Source: Apostichopus japonicus | Taxonomy: Eukaryota > Echinodermata > Holothuroidea > Aspidochirotida > Stichopodidae | Direction of reading: 5' to 3' | Length of the DNA: 60,000 nt | Assembly (NCBI RefSeq): GCF_037975245.1 | Contig: NC_092579.1 | Coordinates: 15,512,178 to 15,572,177 of the forward strand | Shown: positions 10,205 through 20,322 of the stretch, one piece after another | How positions within the stretch are numbered: the first letter of the stretch is position 1 | Layout: each line of letters starts with the position of its first letter | Program-made: the position numbers and the translations under genes | The notes under the pieces: model-generated | Seen by the model: only the letters and a program-made list of their open reading frames with translations | The model's database searches: none | Told to the model about the DNA's origin: nothing

Positions 10205-12028
10205 TGATATGAGCACGTGTTCAATTGCTCATCTAAACGACTCTCTTTTGCTCTCGGTGTGCTCTTTTGCTCTTTGAGTCACTCATTTAGTGCTCGCGTG
10301 CTCATGACATAAACCATATCATGCGTTTGTCTTGTTGCCTATTCTAATATGAGCACTTGCTCAATTGCTCATCTAAACAACATTGCTCTTTGAGTCACTC
10401 ATTTTGTGCTCGCGTGCTCATCACAGTTAAGGGTGTGATCTAAACAACGCACTTTTACCCCTCCTCATGACATTACCAGTCTGTCACAAAGACACAGATT
10501 GCATGTTTAACGGAGAAAGGCTCGCTCTTTCTGGATTATTCAGTGGCCCTAAAAATAGCCGTTAAATTTGATCTATCTCTTTCAGTTCATAAACTAACGA
10601 ACTCTTTGTTATACATAAGGCGTGTCCAGTATACTAAATATACGCTGGTCTCGTTGTGATCATGAACACAAAGGGTGTTACAATTAGACATCCACCTACC
10701 AGGCATAATTATTATTTTCTTAATGAGCGAGGGCTTATTCTTTATCCATGTTATCGAGTACCATTAAACATACAGATAAAAATTCAGCGACCTAAAATAA
10801 GTATGCCGATCGTTTTAATGCAATAGCCAATGCCTGCGCTTAGATTATCACTAAAGGAACTAGGATTAAAGAGGAAACATTCTGGTCATTTTCCCCCCTT
10901 TTATTCGTTACCGGTATTCAAGTGACCATTCTGTACGTGGAAATTTCACGCAGGCTTTGTTCAACAGCATGGCATATTGCCTTTAATCAATTTAAACACT
11001 TAGACCTTCTTCCTCCCCCTCAATTAATCTTACTAGAATATCGCTAAAAAGTTTCCAATAATATGCTGGTTCATGGAATATAATGGGAAAATGTTGCTCG
11101 TTCTTAAAACGTTAAAACCCCCACACGCGTTGACTGAGTTATAGGAGACAAAAAATTTCACATTCGTTCACTTCACGAATATATATCAGTAGCTATATTA
11201 TAGTATATTGAACAAGTCTTAAACGATTCGGATATCCAAATATAATATTCTATTAATATACCAAAACTGTGGGCCTATACTAATTTACCTCTCGAATTAC
11301 GAATTTCTTCCCTGTCTCATTGCTGAAAACTATCAAGAATATGATTTCAAATAAACCTGCTTAAGATACTATCATGCGACCTCATATAGGTACCGTACTG
11401 GTGGGCGATCAATACATATATACATATATCAATAGATATCATCGTAAATCCAATCATGGTCGGGAATGACCTAGGACTGTGGGCGATCTTTGGTGGCTAC
11501 ATCTCAGTTACAGGGAACCTGGGTACGTTACAAAGTAGGATTGCACGGGTGAGATCATTGATGGCTACATCTCAGTGATAGAAAATCTCAACTGATAAAA
11601 AATTAGGATTGCACGGGTGCGATCATTGGTGGCTACATCTCAGTTATCGGGAATTTGGGTCCGTTACAAAGTAGGATTGCACGGGTGTGATCACTGATGG
11701 CTACATCTCAGTGACAGAAAATCTCAACTGATAACAAATTGGGATTGTACGGGTGCGATCATTGATGGATACATCTCAGTGACAGGCAATCACAGTCGAT
11801 AACACATTGGGATTGTACTGTGTGCGATCATATAGTTGCTACATCTTACCGGGGGTACATCACAAGTTGGGATTGTACGGGTGCCATCATAATGGCTACA
11901 TCTTTCCGGGGGTACATCACAAGTTGGGATTGCACGGGTGCCATCTTAGGGGGTACATCTCTTATGACAATCAAGATACATCCAAAATTGGGATTGCACC
12001 GGTGCAATCCGGGGCCCTCTATACTACT
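10205..12028. repeat. Right inverted arm of inner element
   Basis: This is the reverse complement of 6751-8745 with only scattered single-base differences seen (for example the bases facing 7931 and 8101) and with one copy instead of about four of the 51-bp unit. It carries the mirror set of eight palindromic GCACGGGTGC-type motifs between about 11530 and 12010, including the perfect 20-bp palindrome at 11991-12010. High arm identity implies recent formation or ongoing gene conversion. Confidence 0.9.
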
Positions 12029-12277
12029 CACTTCTAATTTGACATGTACTAGTACTACTACTAAATTCATGTGTACTACACCTAAATTGTCACGTATTAC
12101 TTCTGATGTCAATACCACTACCTCTAAAACGGAAGCTACTGCTACTAAATTGGAGCGATGGCGCTATGCTCAATCTGTGTGCAGAAGTAAGCAAACTTAT
12201 CGACGAGTAGACTGACCCAATTAAAAGCGAGAATCGCACCTGCAATCCTGCATGTGATATAATCATAACAAAATTAA

Positions 12278-12445
12278 ATGTTCAAAATGTCATTTGAAAT
12301 AGATGAAAAAGTGGAGGAATATGTGAAGATGGGTTTCACAAATCGACAAATGGCAGAAATGTTGAGTGTCAATGAAAATAATGTGAAGAGGAGACGTGAC
12401 TTACAATTGAGAAAGAAAGACTTAAACTTAAGAGCCCAAATATAA
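12278..12445 (+). CDS. Small helix-turn-helix ORF of the outer element
   Basis: This 55-aa ORF (ATG 12278, TAA 12443-12445) lies in the unique centre of the outer element, in the only stretch between its terminal repeats. Residues about 18-40 (MGFTNRQMAEMLSVNENNVK then RRR) match the general helix-turn-helix pattern of (I/M)A.(M/L)L.V....V.RR, as found ahead of integrase or transposase cores. It is followed by a Lys/Arg-rich tail. No catalytic domain follows. It could be a remnant of a recombinase N-terminus or a small DNA-binding protein. Its position and pattern support it, but the short length leaves doubt. Confidence 0.4.
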   Translation: MFKMSFEIDEKVEEYVKMGFTNRQMAEMLSVNENNVKRRRDLQLRKKDLNLRAQI

Positions 12446-12944
12446 GTTACCGTTTAAATTTAGATTTTGGCACAGTAATGTGTGTATGCAGAGCTTAGTA
12501 CGCGTAGGACTAGGAGTATATATGTACGTGTCAGGCTTCCTGTAGGAATGTTCCCCCTTCTCCTTGCCTACATTACTAATACAATAATCACCATTGTCTG
12601 TGACCATTGGGCATCACAAAAATAAAATCCAGTGGTGGCAAAGCAACAAGATTTCGAAGCCCAAGCAGGTGGAACCATAGATCCCCAAGAATGCGCTTAA
12701 TATAGCTTCAGTTTTTAACTCTTGAAATTGTTATACACACTATTATGCAATTTCCCCTTCATTGAAATGTTAAAAATGCTTTTTGATTCCCCAGCTGTGC
12801 CTTACTATATGCTTTTTTTCTTTTTGCCACTGACCTTAAAGGTATAAACTGTAAAATAGTAATTTGAATCAACAGAGAATTAAAGAATATGTTTTCTTCA
12901 TCATTATTTTAATGCAGATGCGCAACTAGATGACATGGTATCGG

Positions 12945-13185
12945 AAAGATTGTGCATAGCGCCATCGCTCCAATTTAGTAGTAGTACGCGACATTTTAAA
13001 TGTAGTACACTTCAAATAAGTAGTAGTACACTTCAAATAAGTAGTAGTACACTTCGAATTAGTAGTAGTACATGTCAAATTAGTAGTATTACGCGACATT
13101 TTAAATGTAGTACACTTCAAATTAGTAGTAGTACACTTCGAATTAGTAGTGGTACATGTCACTGTGGTCCTTTTGACGTTCCATA
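12945..13185. repeat. Right terminal repeat of outer element (short tandem units)
   Basis: Units such as AGTAGTAGTACACTTCGAATT, ACATTTTAAATGTAGTACAC and AGTAGTACACTTCAAATA alternate. The inverse copies lie at 6460-6750 and 12035-12180. The block CTCCAATTTAGTAGTAGTAC near 12969 pairs with its complement near 12130-12155 (GCTACTAAATTGGAGCGATG), marking the inner edge of the repeat. One frame reads a Thr/Ser/Cys/Lys-rich repeat. I do not consider it a gene. Confidence 0.8.
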
Positions 13186-14018
13186 AGGAAGAGTCCGAGG
13201 AAAAAGAGAAGCATGGTCATGGAGTGTCCGTGGTAGTCCTTAGAGTAATTGTTGTATCATAAGTAGATCAGGATGAAAGTGTACACAAAGACTGTATGCA
13301 GCCCGTGATCTTCGAATTGAACATCCAAACACCTCGTTCCACATATGTAGTAGGTCACCAAGTCCAGACTCGTCCTTTGTCCAGCTTTCATTCAAGATGC
13401 AGGGTCGTTGAAGCCAACGCTCTCACTATTTCGTCATTTATAAAAAATTGCAACAATAAGTCCATTAATGATACACCTATAGTCTGAAAGATGCAACCAA
13501 GGAAATTACAAGTAGTCTGCATATTACAATTTTGAAAAGGAAATACTATATGAAAGAACCGTCTCTGATAGGGCTATTTACATCCAAACATATATGTCGG
13601 ATATAAAATCGTGTTATATTTTGTAGATTGGACATGATTTGTCAATGGATCAGCATTACGTAATATACAAATGTAGTTAACACCACACTGAAGAAATTTC
13701 ATTGTTTCGCCGTAATACAGAGAGGCTAACCATGTATCAGCCACAAATCTGGACGTATCACTGCACAGTAAAAAAAGTCATCCTACGTGTTATCACTTAC
13801 TTCGATACGTTAGGCAAAGCCTGTCCAACGCATGCCTACACTATATATTTAAGCAGATTTTTATCATTATACGATTTTGGATAAATTGATGTATTCATCA
13901 TGAAAATCAAATCAACCCAATTATAGTACGTTGTACATTGATGAAGACCAAGTGCAAATATCTAAATGTCAACAATTGCCGGAGCTGATTTTATTACGTT
14001 TTTCAAAATCACCTTTAA

Positions 14019-14226
14019 AGGTATGCTGTATTGGCCCCAAATATTCTAGATATTCAAATATGGTCACCTTTGGACAAAATTCTTAAACTGTTTTTATTAC
14101 AACCTTCGAAGAAATTTTCCTCACTGGGACATTCAATTACCTTGTGTGTTCCTTCAAAATGTCTGGGAACAATTTGGGGAGTAAAGACCTCCAGGAAAGT
14201 ACTTTTTCAAAACTTTTAGCATACCT
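14019..14226. mobile_element. TTAA-flanked miniature element
   Basis: The element is 208 bp, with inverted ends AGGTATGCT and AGCATACCT and the tetranucleotide TTAA directly outside each end (14015-14018 and 14227-14230). TTAA duplication is typical of piggyBac and Kolobok DNA transposons. Segment B keeps only the right end (near 30893-30906) after a deletion, so the insertion predates the duplication. There is no coding content. Confidence 0.75.
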
Positions 14227-14304
14227 TTAAGTATCTTATAACATGTAGAACATAACAGGGTTGAATTAAAATTATTACGCAAATAAGTGGAAAAGTATCA
14301 TGGA

Positions 14305-16165
14305 ATCTGCACGACATCATGAATGCTAATACGATAATGTATCTGTGCGAGGACATTTAATCGTCTGTCACCTGCTCATTCACCTCCTTTATTTAATCAT
14401 AAAATCAGAGGGGGCTTCTTATATAAGAAATGGTAAACTGCTGTCCAAATACATAAAGGTATTTTATCCAATTACAAGTTAATTTGATAACTATATTGTT
14501 GTTGTATTTTAATTAAAGAAAGTAATATATACTACAATGCTCCATGAACTAACTATAAAGACCTATTTAGAGGCGGTTATTTTATGAAGAGAGGAATAGA
14601 GAGAGGGCGCTGTTTCTCCATCTCTAACACCTCCCTGCCCACAAACAAACAATCAATGTTCAACATGCAGTCTGTACTTTCCATTGGCTTTCAGATTTAT
14701 ATGTTTTTCCCTTTCTTTTTGATTAAACAAACTCCAGTGACTCGCTCAATAAGTTTTCTTGGTAGTATCTGTCTGTGAAATACTTTTAGGGCAAACGAAT
14801 ATATGATAAGAAAATTCCATATAAACAGTTTGTTGTAAAAGAATTCTCATCCAACGACGTGCTTAGGCTATCAACCTTAGTCTCAGTGGCGGAGCGTCCA
14901 TATACAGTCAGGGCGGATGCCCCCCCCCCCCCTCCTGACGGACTCAAATGGACTGCTGGCGCCCTTTTCAGCTCTTTACCACTTTTTACTTATTCGCGAT
15001 TATTGACTTTTTTTATTGCGCTCTCATCTACCTATTGAAATTTGTCATATTTTGTTGGTGTAATTTGGCAATGACACCTATTTATTCTTCGTTTATCTGC
15101 ATATTAGCAAGGCCCGGAAAGAGTCATTTCCCGCTATCTAGGGAGTATCTGTACTCAAAAAACGCTACAACCTGTGGTGGCGCTCCGCTTAGATAGTGTC
15201 GAAAGCACCCCTACAGACCATTCTCGCCCCTCCTGACCAATACCCCTAGCTCCGCCACTGATTAGTCTACACGTATACATTTCTAGACGATCACTATGAT
15301 TCCTTTTTATGTTCTTTTATCAATATTGCAATTTGGCAAAGTTATAAAGATTGATATTGGGCAGAGTTTATATGTATACAAATCTTAACTTCCTAAACTA
15401 CCGTTTGATAACTAGCTATACCTGAACAATACCGTGTAAGATATGTTCACAATAAGTTGCAATACATAAATGTAGGGTTTATCAGGTCCAGGTGTGAATA
15501 TGAAACTATATTGCGTGCTCAGTTATAATATCAAACTTTTCTTTCTACAATCATTCTACTTTGCATATTGTAAGTAAAATTTCAATCACACATCCTGTAC
15601 TAACAAGCTGTTATACTTACATTACATTACCCCTTCGGAACAAAGAACCATTACCTGAGTATATGGAACTTCCCATAAGCATATTATGGACTACAGGACT
15701 ACAGATTACTGTATTTCAGACCTACTCTATAACTCAGTGGCACTGTTTTCCTATAACAAATTATTCAACATGTTGACTTTCTATGTAACCTACATTTACA
15801 ACTTTACAAGTTTGCTAACTTCATTGGGTGCGGCTTCGCACTAACAGCTTGGTCAGTAATTCCGAATACATCAGTTGAGATGTGCACCTTTGTTACATAA
15901 AAAAAAAATATTAAAAAAAACATTGAAATACTGGAATTTGTGGAATAAAGTGTACAGACGATCCATTTTGTCGGACACTTTTGAAGCAAACTTTGGGGTA
16001 TCCCCTTGAAATCACATGTGCCATTTGAAGTTTGATCAGCCCCTCCTCATCCCTCGCCGTCCCTTACGGCAAGCACTTCTTGCCTGAATTTGTGCTACAC
16101 GGGGTGTAGGTTGTCTTTGGAAGATGCAGTCCTTTCTCTGTCATGTAGGAAGATAAACCTAGTGT
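14305..16165. other. Segment A-only noncoding stretch
   Basis: In segment B the flanks are joined (around 30985), so this is extra sequence in A or a deletion in B. It contains the hAT-like element 14884-15260. Elsewhere I see only AT-rich unique sequence with short ORFs that carry no recognisable motif. Confidence 0.6.
14884..15260. mobile_element. hAT-like miniature element with 8-bp target duplication
   Basis: The element is 377 bp. The ends CAGTGGCGGAGCGT and (reverse complement of the right end) CAGTGGCGGAGCTA are inverted copies. The flanks are CTTAGTCT (14876-14883) and ATTAGTCT (15261-15268), matching at 7 of 8 positions. The interior contains, in reverse, the motif AGCGGAGCGCCACC also found in the elements at 17905-19158 and 31516-33444, so these belong to one related group. 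There is no transposase ORF. Confidence 0.8.
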
Positions 16166-17056
16166 GATATTCAATTGGGCGATGAGCAGTTTAGTTGACA
16201 CCAAAGTTACCCCAACAACATATATATAGTACATAATAAGCTACTATACACACACTTGTGTGTTTGACTGAATTAAATATCTCAAGTTTGTAATGATTTT
16301 GTGTCTATATGTATCGTAAATATTGGAAGAAGGTATGGCATATTATCTTGACATTAAGATATTGGGTAATTCACATATTCAGATTAAGGATCTTAATATT
16401 CGCAAAAATAATCTGATCTGAAGATATTCGGAAACAAGATATCTATAAATATCTGTGATTATCAAACAGATAATCTTAATATCTCAATATTCTATACTTA
16501 AAATCTCCGTAACATGATAATTCTACCTTTATACTGTCTTACAATGTGTTTTATCAAAGGGTCCTGCTGGTAATATGGATCAAAATTCATCAGTTCATAA
16601 CGGGTTAGTCTCACTGTTCAGTGTGGATGGATGCGGGGAGTAGTTATAGAACTGTCAATGTATAAAAGATTAGCCCCGGGTGATTGAAATCTGCGATACT
16701 ATAAGGGCATTAATAATATTCAAACAGATAACGCCGACTTTGATCACTTGTTTAGTTCTATTAATTTTACTATATAATTCCATCGACTGTTTTACCAGAT
16801 TCCGCCAGAAATATAAATGATATGAATTAGATTGTGGTAAGGGTCGTGAGCCAAACTGCAAAATTGCCCGAACTTCGCTCATGCGTTGAAGTTAACCGAA
16901 TACTCCCTCTTGAATCGGTGGAATAATCCACGTTACTGTCTCAAAATACCAAGTTGATGTTTCCTTGTTTCACTGTGAAATTATGTTCGTGTCGGGTCAG
17001 GCTACATCGATTTTAAAATTGCGATTTAAAAATTGTTTATAATATAATTAATGAAC

Positions 17057-17338
17057 ACTACAGTGTTTATCAGTACAGCTAAATGCGTGTAACACAATAC
17101 GCGAATTTAGGGGACACGCGAAGTTACCATGCATATAACCTAAACCTGGGAGGGGGGCAACGAATGCGGGTAATGCGGGTAACTGGCGCCATTTTGGCGT
17201 GGGGACCAGGGCCTCGTCATCGGGCCCCTGGTGGGGGTCAAGGGGGCAATAACCCCCTGAAACTCTGTGGTATTTATCGTTTCCAGAGCCTATATCAGCG
17301 GTTTGATGTATAAAATCAGCATAATTTTGAAGGTAGAC
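17057..17338 (+). other. 282-bp block identical in both duplicated segments
   Basis: The block is base-for-base identical, by eye, to 33814-34095, while both flanks show substitutions and indels. It contains an ATG-initiated 76-aa open frame (17083-17313) with no recognised motif, plus G-rich tracts. It may be a young repeat, a gene-conversion tract or a conserved element. I do not call it a gene. Confidence 0.5.
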
Positions 17339-17904
17339 AGTTTACTAGTACATAGGCCTACATTAGTCAGTGTAGCAACTTCAAAGAGCCGTGTAGTTTC
17401 CTAATTTTGTTTTATTTTTTTGACATGACAAGTTTCACTGAAGGGGAGGGGGCGCAGCAAAAATGTTTGCGGGCATGTGAGCGGGCCCACCATGTCTCCC
17501 ATTCTTGGCGACGCCACTATGAACTGGCTAAACTGGCACACTCGGTGAATGATAGCCCAGTTGGGTGGGGGGGGGGGGTCATTTGAAATCCCGATATCGC
17601 TTTCACGATACTTGTAGAAATGGGAAAAGTAGTAACTGGTGGCGGTATCCAACAGGCTAATCAGATATGAGTGTGTTACTTGATGCAAATGTGCAATTGA
17701 ACAAAATTTAGGTTTAAAACTATCAAAAAAAGTACCAAAAAGTGTAAGAAAAAGGTACAAAACTACCAAAAAAGTGATTCATTGAGGAACGGCTGGATCT
17801 CCACAGAGAACAACCAACAACAACATAAACAGCAAACAAATAGGTTTTGCATAGCTTCGGTGGTGAATGAACACTAATTGATAGGGGGATGTAGTTACCA
17901 TAGA

Positions 17905-19158
17905 CAGGGGCGGCGATCTGTTTCAAATATTGGGGGGACATTTGCTTGGATGGGCGCGAATTACTATCGAAGCGGAGCGCCACCATTGGTTGGCGCGCAG
18001 CGTACAAGAAAATTTCTGGTTTTGACACCCCCCCAGATCACCGGAAATGGCACTTCTCGGGCTTGAAAATGACCAACCAGATGTACACTTTTGCCTGAGA
18101 ACCAAGTTTTTCCTAATAGTTTTTTTTTCATTCATAAACCTTTTTCAAGATTGTCACCAATCACACATCATGTTCGACCTTATTGCATCTCCTGTGGATC
18201 ATTGCTTTTGTAGGTAATTCTACGTAACGCTACACAATACCCGTCAGCACCACTTTTCAAGGTTTTAAGCCCATTATTTGTTCAGAATTTGAATAATAAA
18301 TTCACTTCAAAACATACCCATAATGTTGCACAAAATTTCATCTATTGACAACCAATATAGAAAACCCCCCTCAACCCCTCATAGACCGGTCAAAATCGCA
18401 CGAGTAGAGGGAAATATGATGAAGAAAGTTGGTCAAGGAATTTTCGAAAATTCAGACACAGTTAAATTATTGATGAACAAATATTAAAACCTCTTATAAC
18501 GGCTACTATAAAACTTCGATATCATAAAAAATACCAAAAAAGTATGCTCGAGGGGGAGGGCGGTCTCCACTCTTCACCCCCCCCCCCCCTCCCTTGGCTA
18601 CGCACCTGCGGTTAGAAATCTTGTAGGAAACAGGCCAAATGGAAACCCATGGAACCCATATCGATGTGGATCATATATATGATTGCGTACTTACACTCAT
18701 ACACAAGATGCAAACCAAATTTCATTACGGATGCAGTCCGTCTAGCTATTCATTTCGAGAAAAAAAAAGTAAAAACTACTTTCGGTCATATATAGTAACA
18801 AATTGTGACACGGTTAGACAGGCGCCTTGCGAGGAATTTGCCAAGGGAGGGGCAAAGCTTGTACCCAGACTTTCTAATTGTAGCGCCACCATAAGTTGTA
18901 GCGAAGCGCAAAAGAAAATTTTCGCCGAAAATGCCTCCCAGATCGCTGGAAATGGCACTTTCCAGGCCTTGTAAGTTGCATCTTAGCATTTTCTATTTTG
19001 AAATTACTAGCGATACCATAAAAAAATACAAAACATATGCTTAAAAAAAACTATGCCACCAAATATTGGGGGGGATATTACATACTATATCCCCCACCTA
19101 AAATATTGGGGGGGGGGACATGTGCCCCCGCCCCCCCCCCCCATGATCGCCGCCCATG
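17905..19158. mobile_element. Composite hAT-like repeat between the duplicated segments
   Basis: The outer ends are inverted: CAGGGGCGGCGATC on the left and CATGGGCGGCGATC (reverse complement) on the right. GTAGTTAC stands at 17891-17898 and again at 19159-19166, as an 8-bp duplication would, although six extra bases separate the left copy from the end. The interior resembles 31545-32110 and 32700-32920 of the element in segment B, including CGAAGCGGAGCGCCACC. A further hAT-type end (GGCTACGCACCTG) is buried at about 18596-18610, so several insertions are nested. Homology with segment B stops exactly at its left end. Confidence 0.6.
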
Positions 19159-19184
19159 GTAGTTACAGTCGTCAGCAGGTGTGA

Positions 19185-19508
19185 CACAAATTTAAAAAAG
19201 TCGGTTTCGCGAAGATTATTCCCAGCGAGTACGCCCAAGTTATTCTCGAGGCTAGTAGTAGGGTTTACATCGCTATCTGGTGCGCACCACAAGGTTTCAT
19301 ATGGACCAAAATCCCACAGGCGACGGATGTTAGTTTCATAGTCAAGACCAACGGTGCGGTAGTGAAGTCGCAATATGGGGATATATGGAGGGAGCAAAGT
19401 GGACGTTATCTGAAACCTCTCCAGCGAAGCGTAGACAGAGCAGTGGGTGCGGCGGCGGTGGCTTCGGTGGCAGAGAAGGAGGCGGCGGCTGGAGCAGCGG
19501 CGATGTGT
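19185..19508 (+). pseudogene. Third, decayed copy of the small-protein gene
   Basis: After a stop at 19182-19184 the plus frame reads HKFKKVGFAKI, then a stretch ending FIVKTNGAVVKSQYGDIW and RYLKP. This aligns end to end with the C-terminal half of the proteins at 5401 and 28869 (NKFIEAGFAKI ... FIVKEA ... VVKSKYGTIW ... YLKP). The N-terminal half is absent. The intact copies stop right after YLKP, but here the frame stays open. In the frame shifted by one base the tail reads a Gly-rich peptide (SGCGGGGFGGREGGGGWSSG) and ends at TAG 19507-19509. It is either a pseudogene with a frameshift or the last exon of a diverged paralogue. Confidence 0.65.
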
Positions 19509-19509
19509 A

Positions 19510-19885
19510 GTTTCGAATATACGCGTATTAATTCGAATATTTACGCATATATATTATTATCCAATCATAAGGCTTAAATATATCCGCGTATTAGTTTGAA
19601 TATAAACACGTATTTATTCGAATACATATGAGGATTAATTCGAATATATACACGTATTAATTCGAATATATGCACATATTAATTCGAACATATACACGTA
19701 TTAAATCATGCTGTTGCAACTTTGCAATCTCTCATTTATTGCACTGGCGAGTCTATACAGTGTGCTAACTCTCGAAACTCATTTGTAAAAGCTATAAGGC
19801 ATGCCATTTATTATATGATTTAATATGCGTATATATTCGAATTAATACGCGTATATATTCGTATTAATACGGGGATATATTATGC
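19510..19885. repeat. TTCGAATATA/ATTAATTCG repeat cluster with inverted part
   Basis: From 19510 to about 19700 a unit of roughly 22-24 bp (ATTAATTCGAATATATACACG and variants) repeats about eight times. After a unique spacer, the same motif appears in inverse orientation at about 19826-19880 (CGTATATATTCGAATTAATA). The whole could fold back on itself. It begins directly at the stop of the third gene copy. Confidence 0.75.
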
Positions 19886-20250
19886 GGTGTTTGTCCCATG
19901 TGGCTTGTCATAAGAATTCGGAAGGGTTTGGGTTTAGTTTGGCATTAATTTTGTTTAACTTGTACTTCCTATAGCTCAAAAACGGCCATTGTAAAGATAA
20001 AGTAAAAAAAGCTTTTGTAATAGCAGAATAGTCTTATTTTGTCACGTATTTTCGTAGTTTAATTCGTTATGGATGGTTGGTCTTAGTCACTTATACTATA
20101 GTCTACATCTATACCGGTTTGTTCTTCCCAAACTGTATAATACTGGCGACTCCGTGACCCGACGATTTGATGGCGCCCTTCATTTTTATTCAGAAGGCAC
20201 TGCATGCTCCGAACAGGACAGCCAACTAAAGTGTAAATAGAGGGCGGGCT
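19886..20250. other. Unique noncoding stretch
   Basis: I see no gene, repeat or motif here beyond ordinary AT-rich sequence. Confidence 0.5.
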
Positions 20251-20322
20251 GCGAATATTTTTTTCCCAAACTGAACTGACACTGAAATTATTTCCTCGAT
20301 TCTGATTGGCTCTCAGCGAGCA
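20251..20322 (+). repeat. Left copy of 70-bp inverted repeat bracketing the LINE
   Basis: The sequence from GCGAATATTTTTTTCCCAAA to GGCTCTCAGCGAGC is inversely repeated at 23513-23582. The two copies bracket 3.2 kb that holds a broken LINE. They may be the ends of a DNA element that hosts the LINE, or two opposed copies of one short repeat. Confidence 0.8.

Larger units (their letters stand above)
6751..12028. mobile_element. Inner element with 1.8-2.0-kb inverted repeats; miniature Polinton/Maverick-like derivative
   Basis: The element is 5278 bp and is flanked by the 6-bp repeat CACTTC at 6745-6750 and 12029-12034. It starts AGTAGTATAGAGGGCC and ends with the exact complement. The left arm is 6751 to about 8745 and the right arm about 10205 to 12028. 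They are nearly identical apart from an expanded 51-bp tandem repeat in the left arm. The core of about 1.46 kb carries a C2H2 zinc-finger ORF and an adenain-like protease remnant. Six-base target duplications, long inverted repeats, an AG start and an adenovirus-type protease are known Polinton/Maverick traits. No polymerase, integrase, ATPase or capsid gene is present, so the copy cannot be autonomous. The insertion point is confirmed by the outer element's own right repeat, which shows the uninterrupted sequence. Confidence 0.75.
6460..13185. mobile_element. Nested foldback-type insertion (outer element plus inner element), 6-bp TSD AGGAAG
   Basis: The insertion is 6726 bp and is flanked by AGGAAG at 6454-6459 and 13186-13191. 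The empty site is visible in segment B at 29892-29897. The ends are inverted: TATGAAACGCCAAAAGGACC on the left and TATGGAACGTCAAAAGGACC on the right (reverse complement). Internal of these come short tandem units built from ACTACTAATTCGAAGTGT and CTAAAATGTCGC. The inner element 6751-12028 interrupts the left terminal repeat. Without it the outer element is about 1.44 kb: left repeat 6460-6750 plus 12035-12180, unique centre 12181-12944 with a small helix-turn-helix ORF, right repeat 12945-13185. Terminal repeats made of short tandem units recall sea-urchin TU and other foldback elements. The superfamily is inferred, not proven. Confidence 0.85.
1..17904 (+). repeat. Duplicated segment, copy A (direct orientation)
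   Basis: The segment aligns collinearly with 25745-34665 over long noncoding blocks. Examples are 356-1393 with 25870-27680, 1772-2166 with 27689-28089, 4661-6459 with 28090-29897, 13186-14304 with 29892-30985 and 16170-17904 with 30990-34665. Copy A carries extra sequence at 1402-1763, 2167-4660, 6460-13185, 14019-14226 (partly kept in B) and about 14305-16165. Noncoding stretches of more than 300 bases that are not listed separately (356-1393, 1772-2166, 4661-5383, 13186-14018, 15261-17056) hold duplicated sequence in which I see no gene. A stretch at 16350-16500 is rich in short AAGATATT-type inverted motifs and is shared by both copies. A tandem duplication is the simplest reading; misplaced allelic haplotypes are the alternative. 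Confidence 0.9.
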
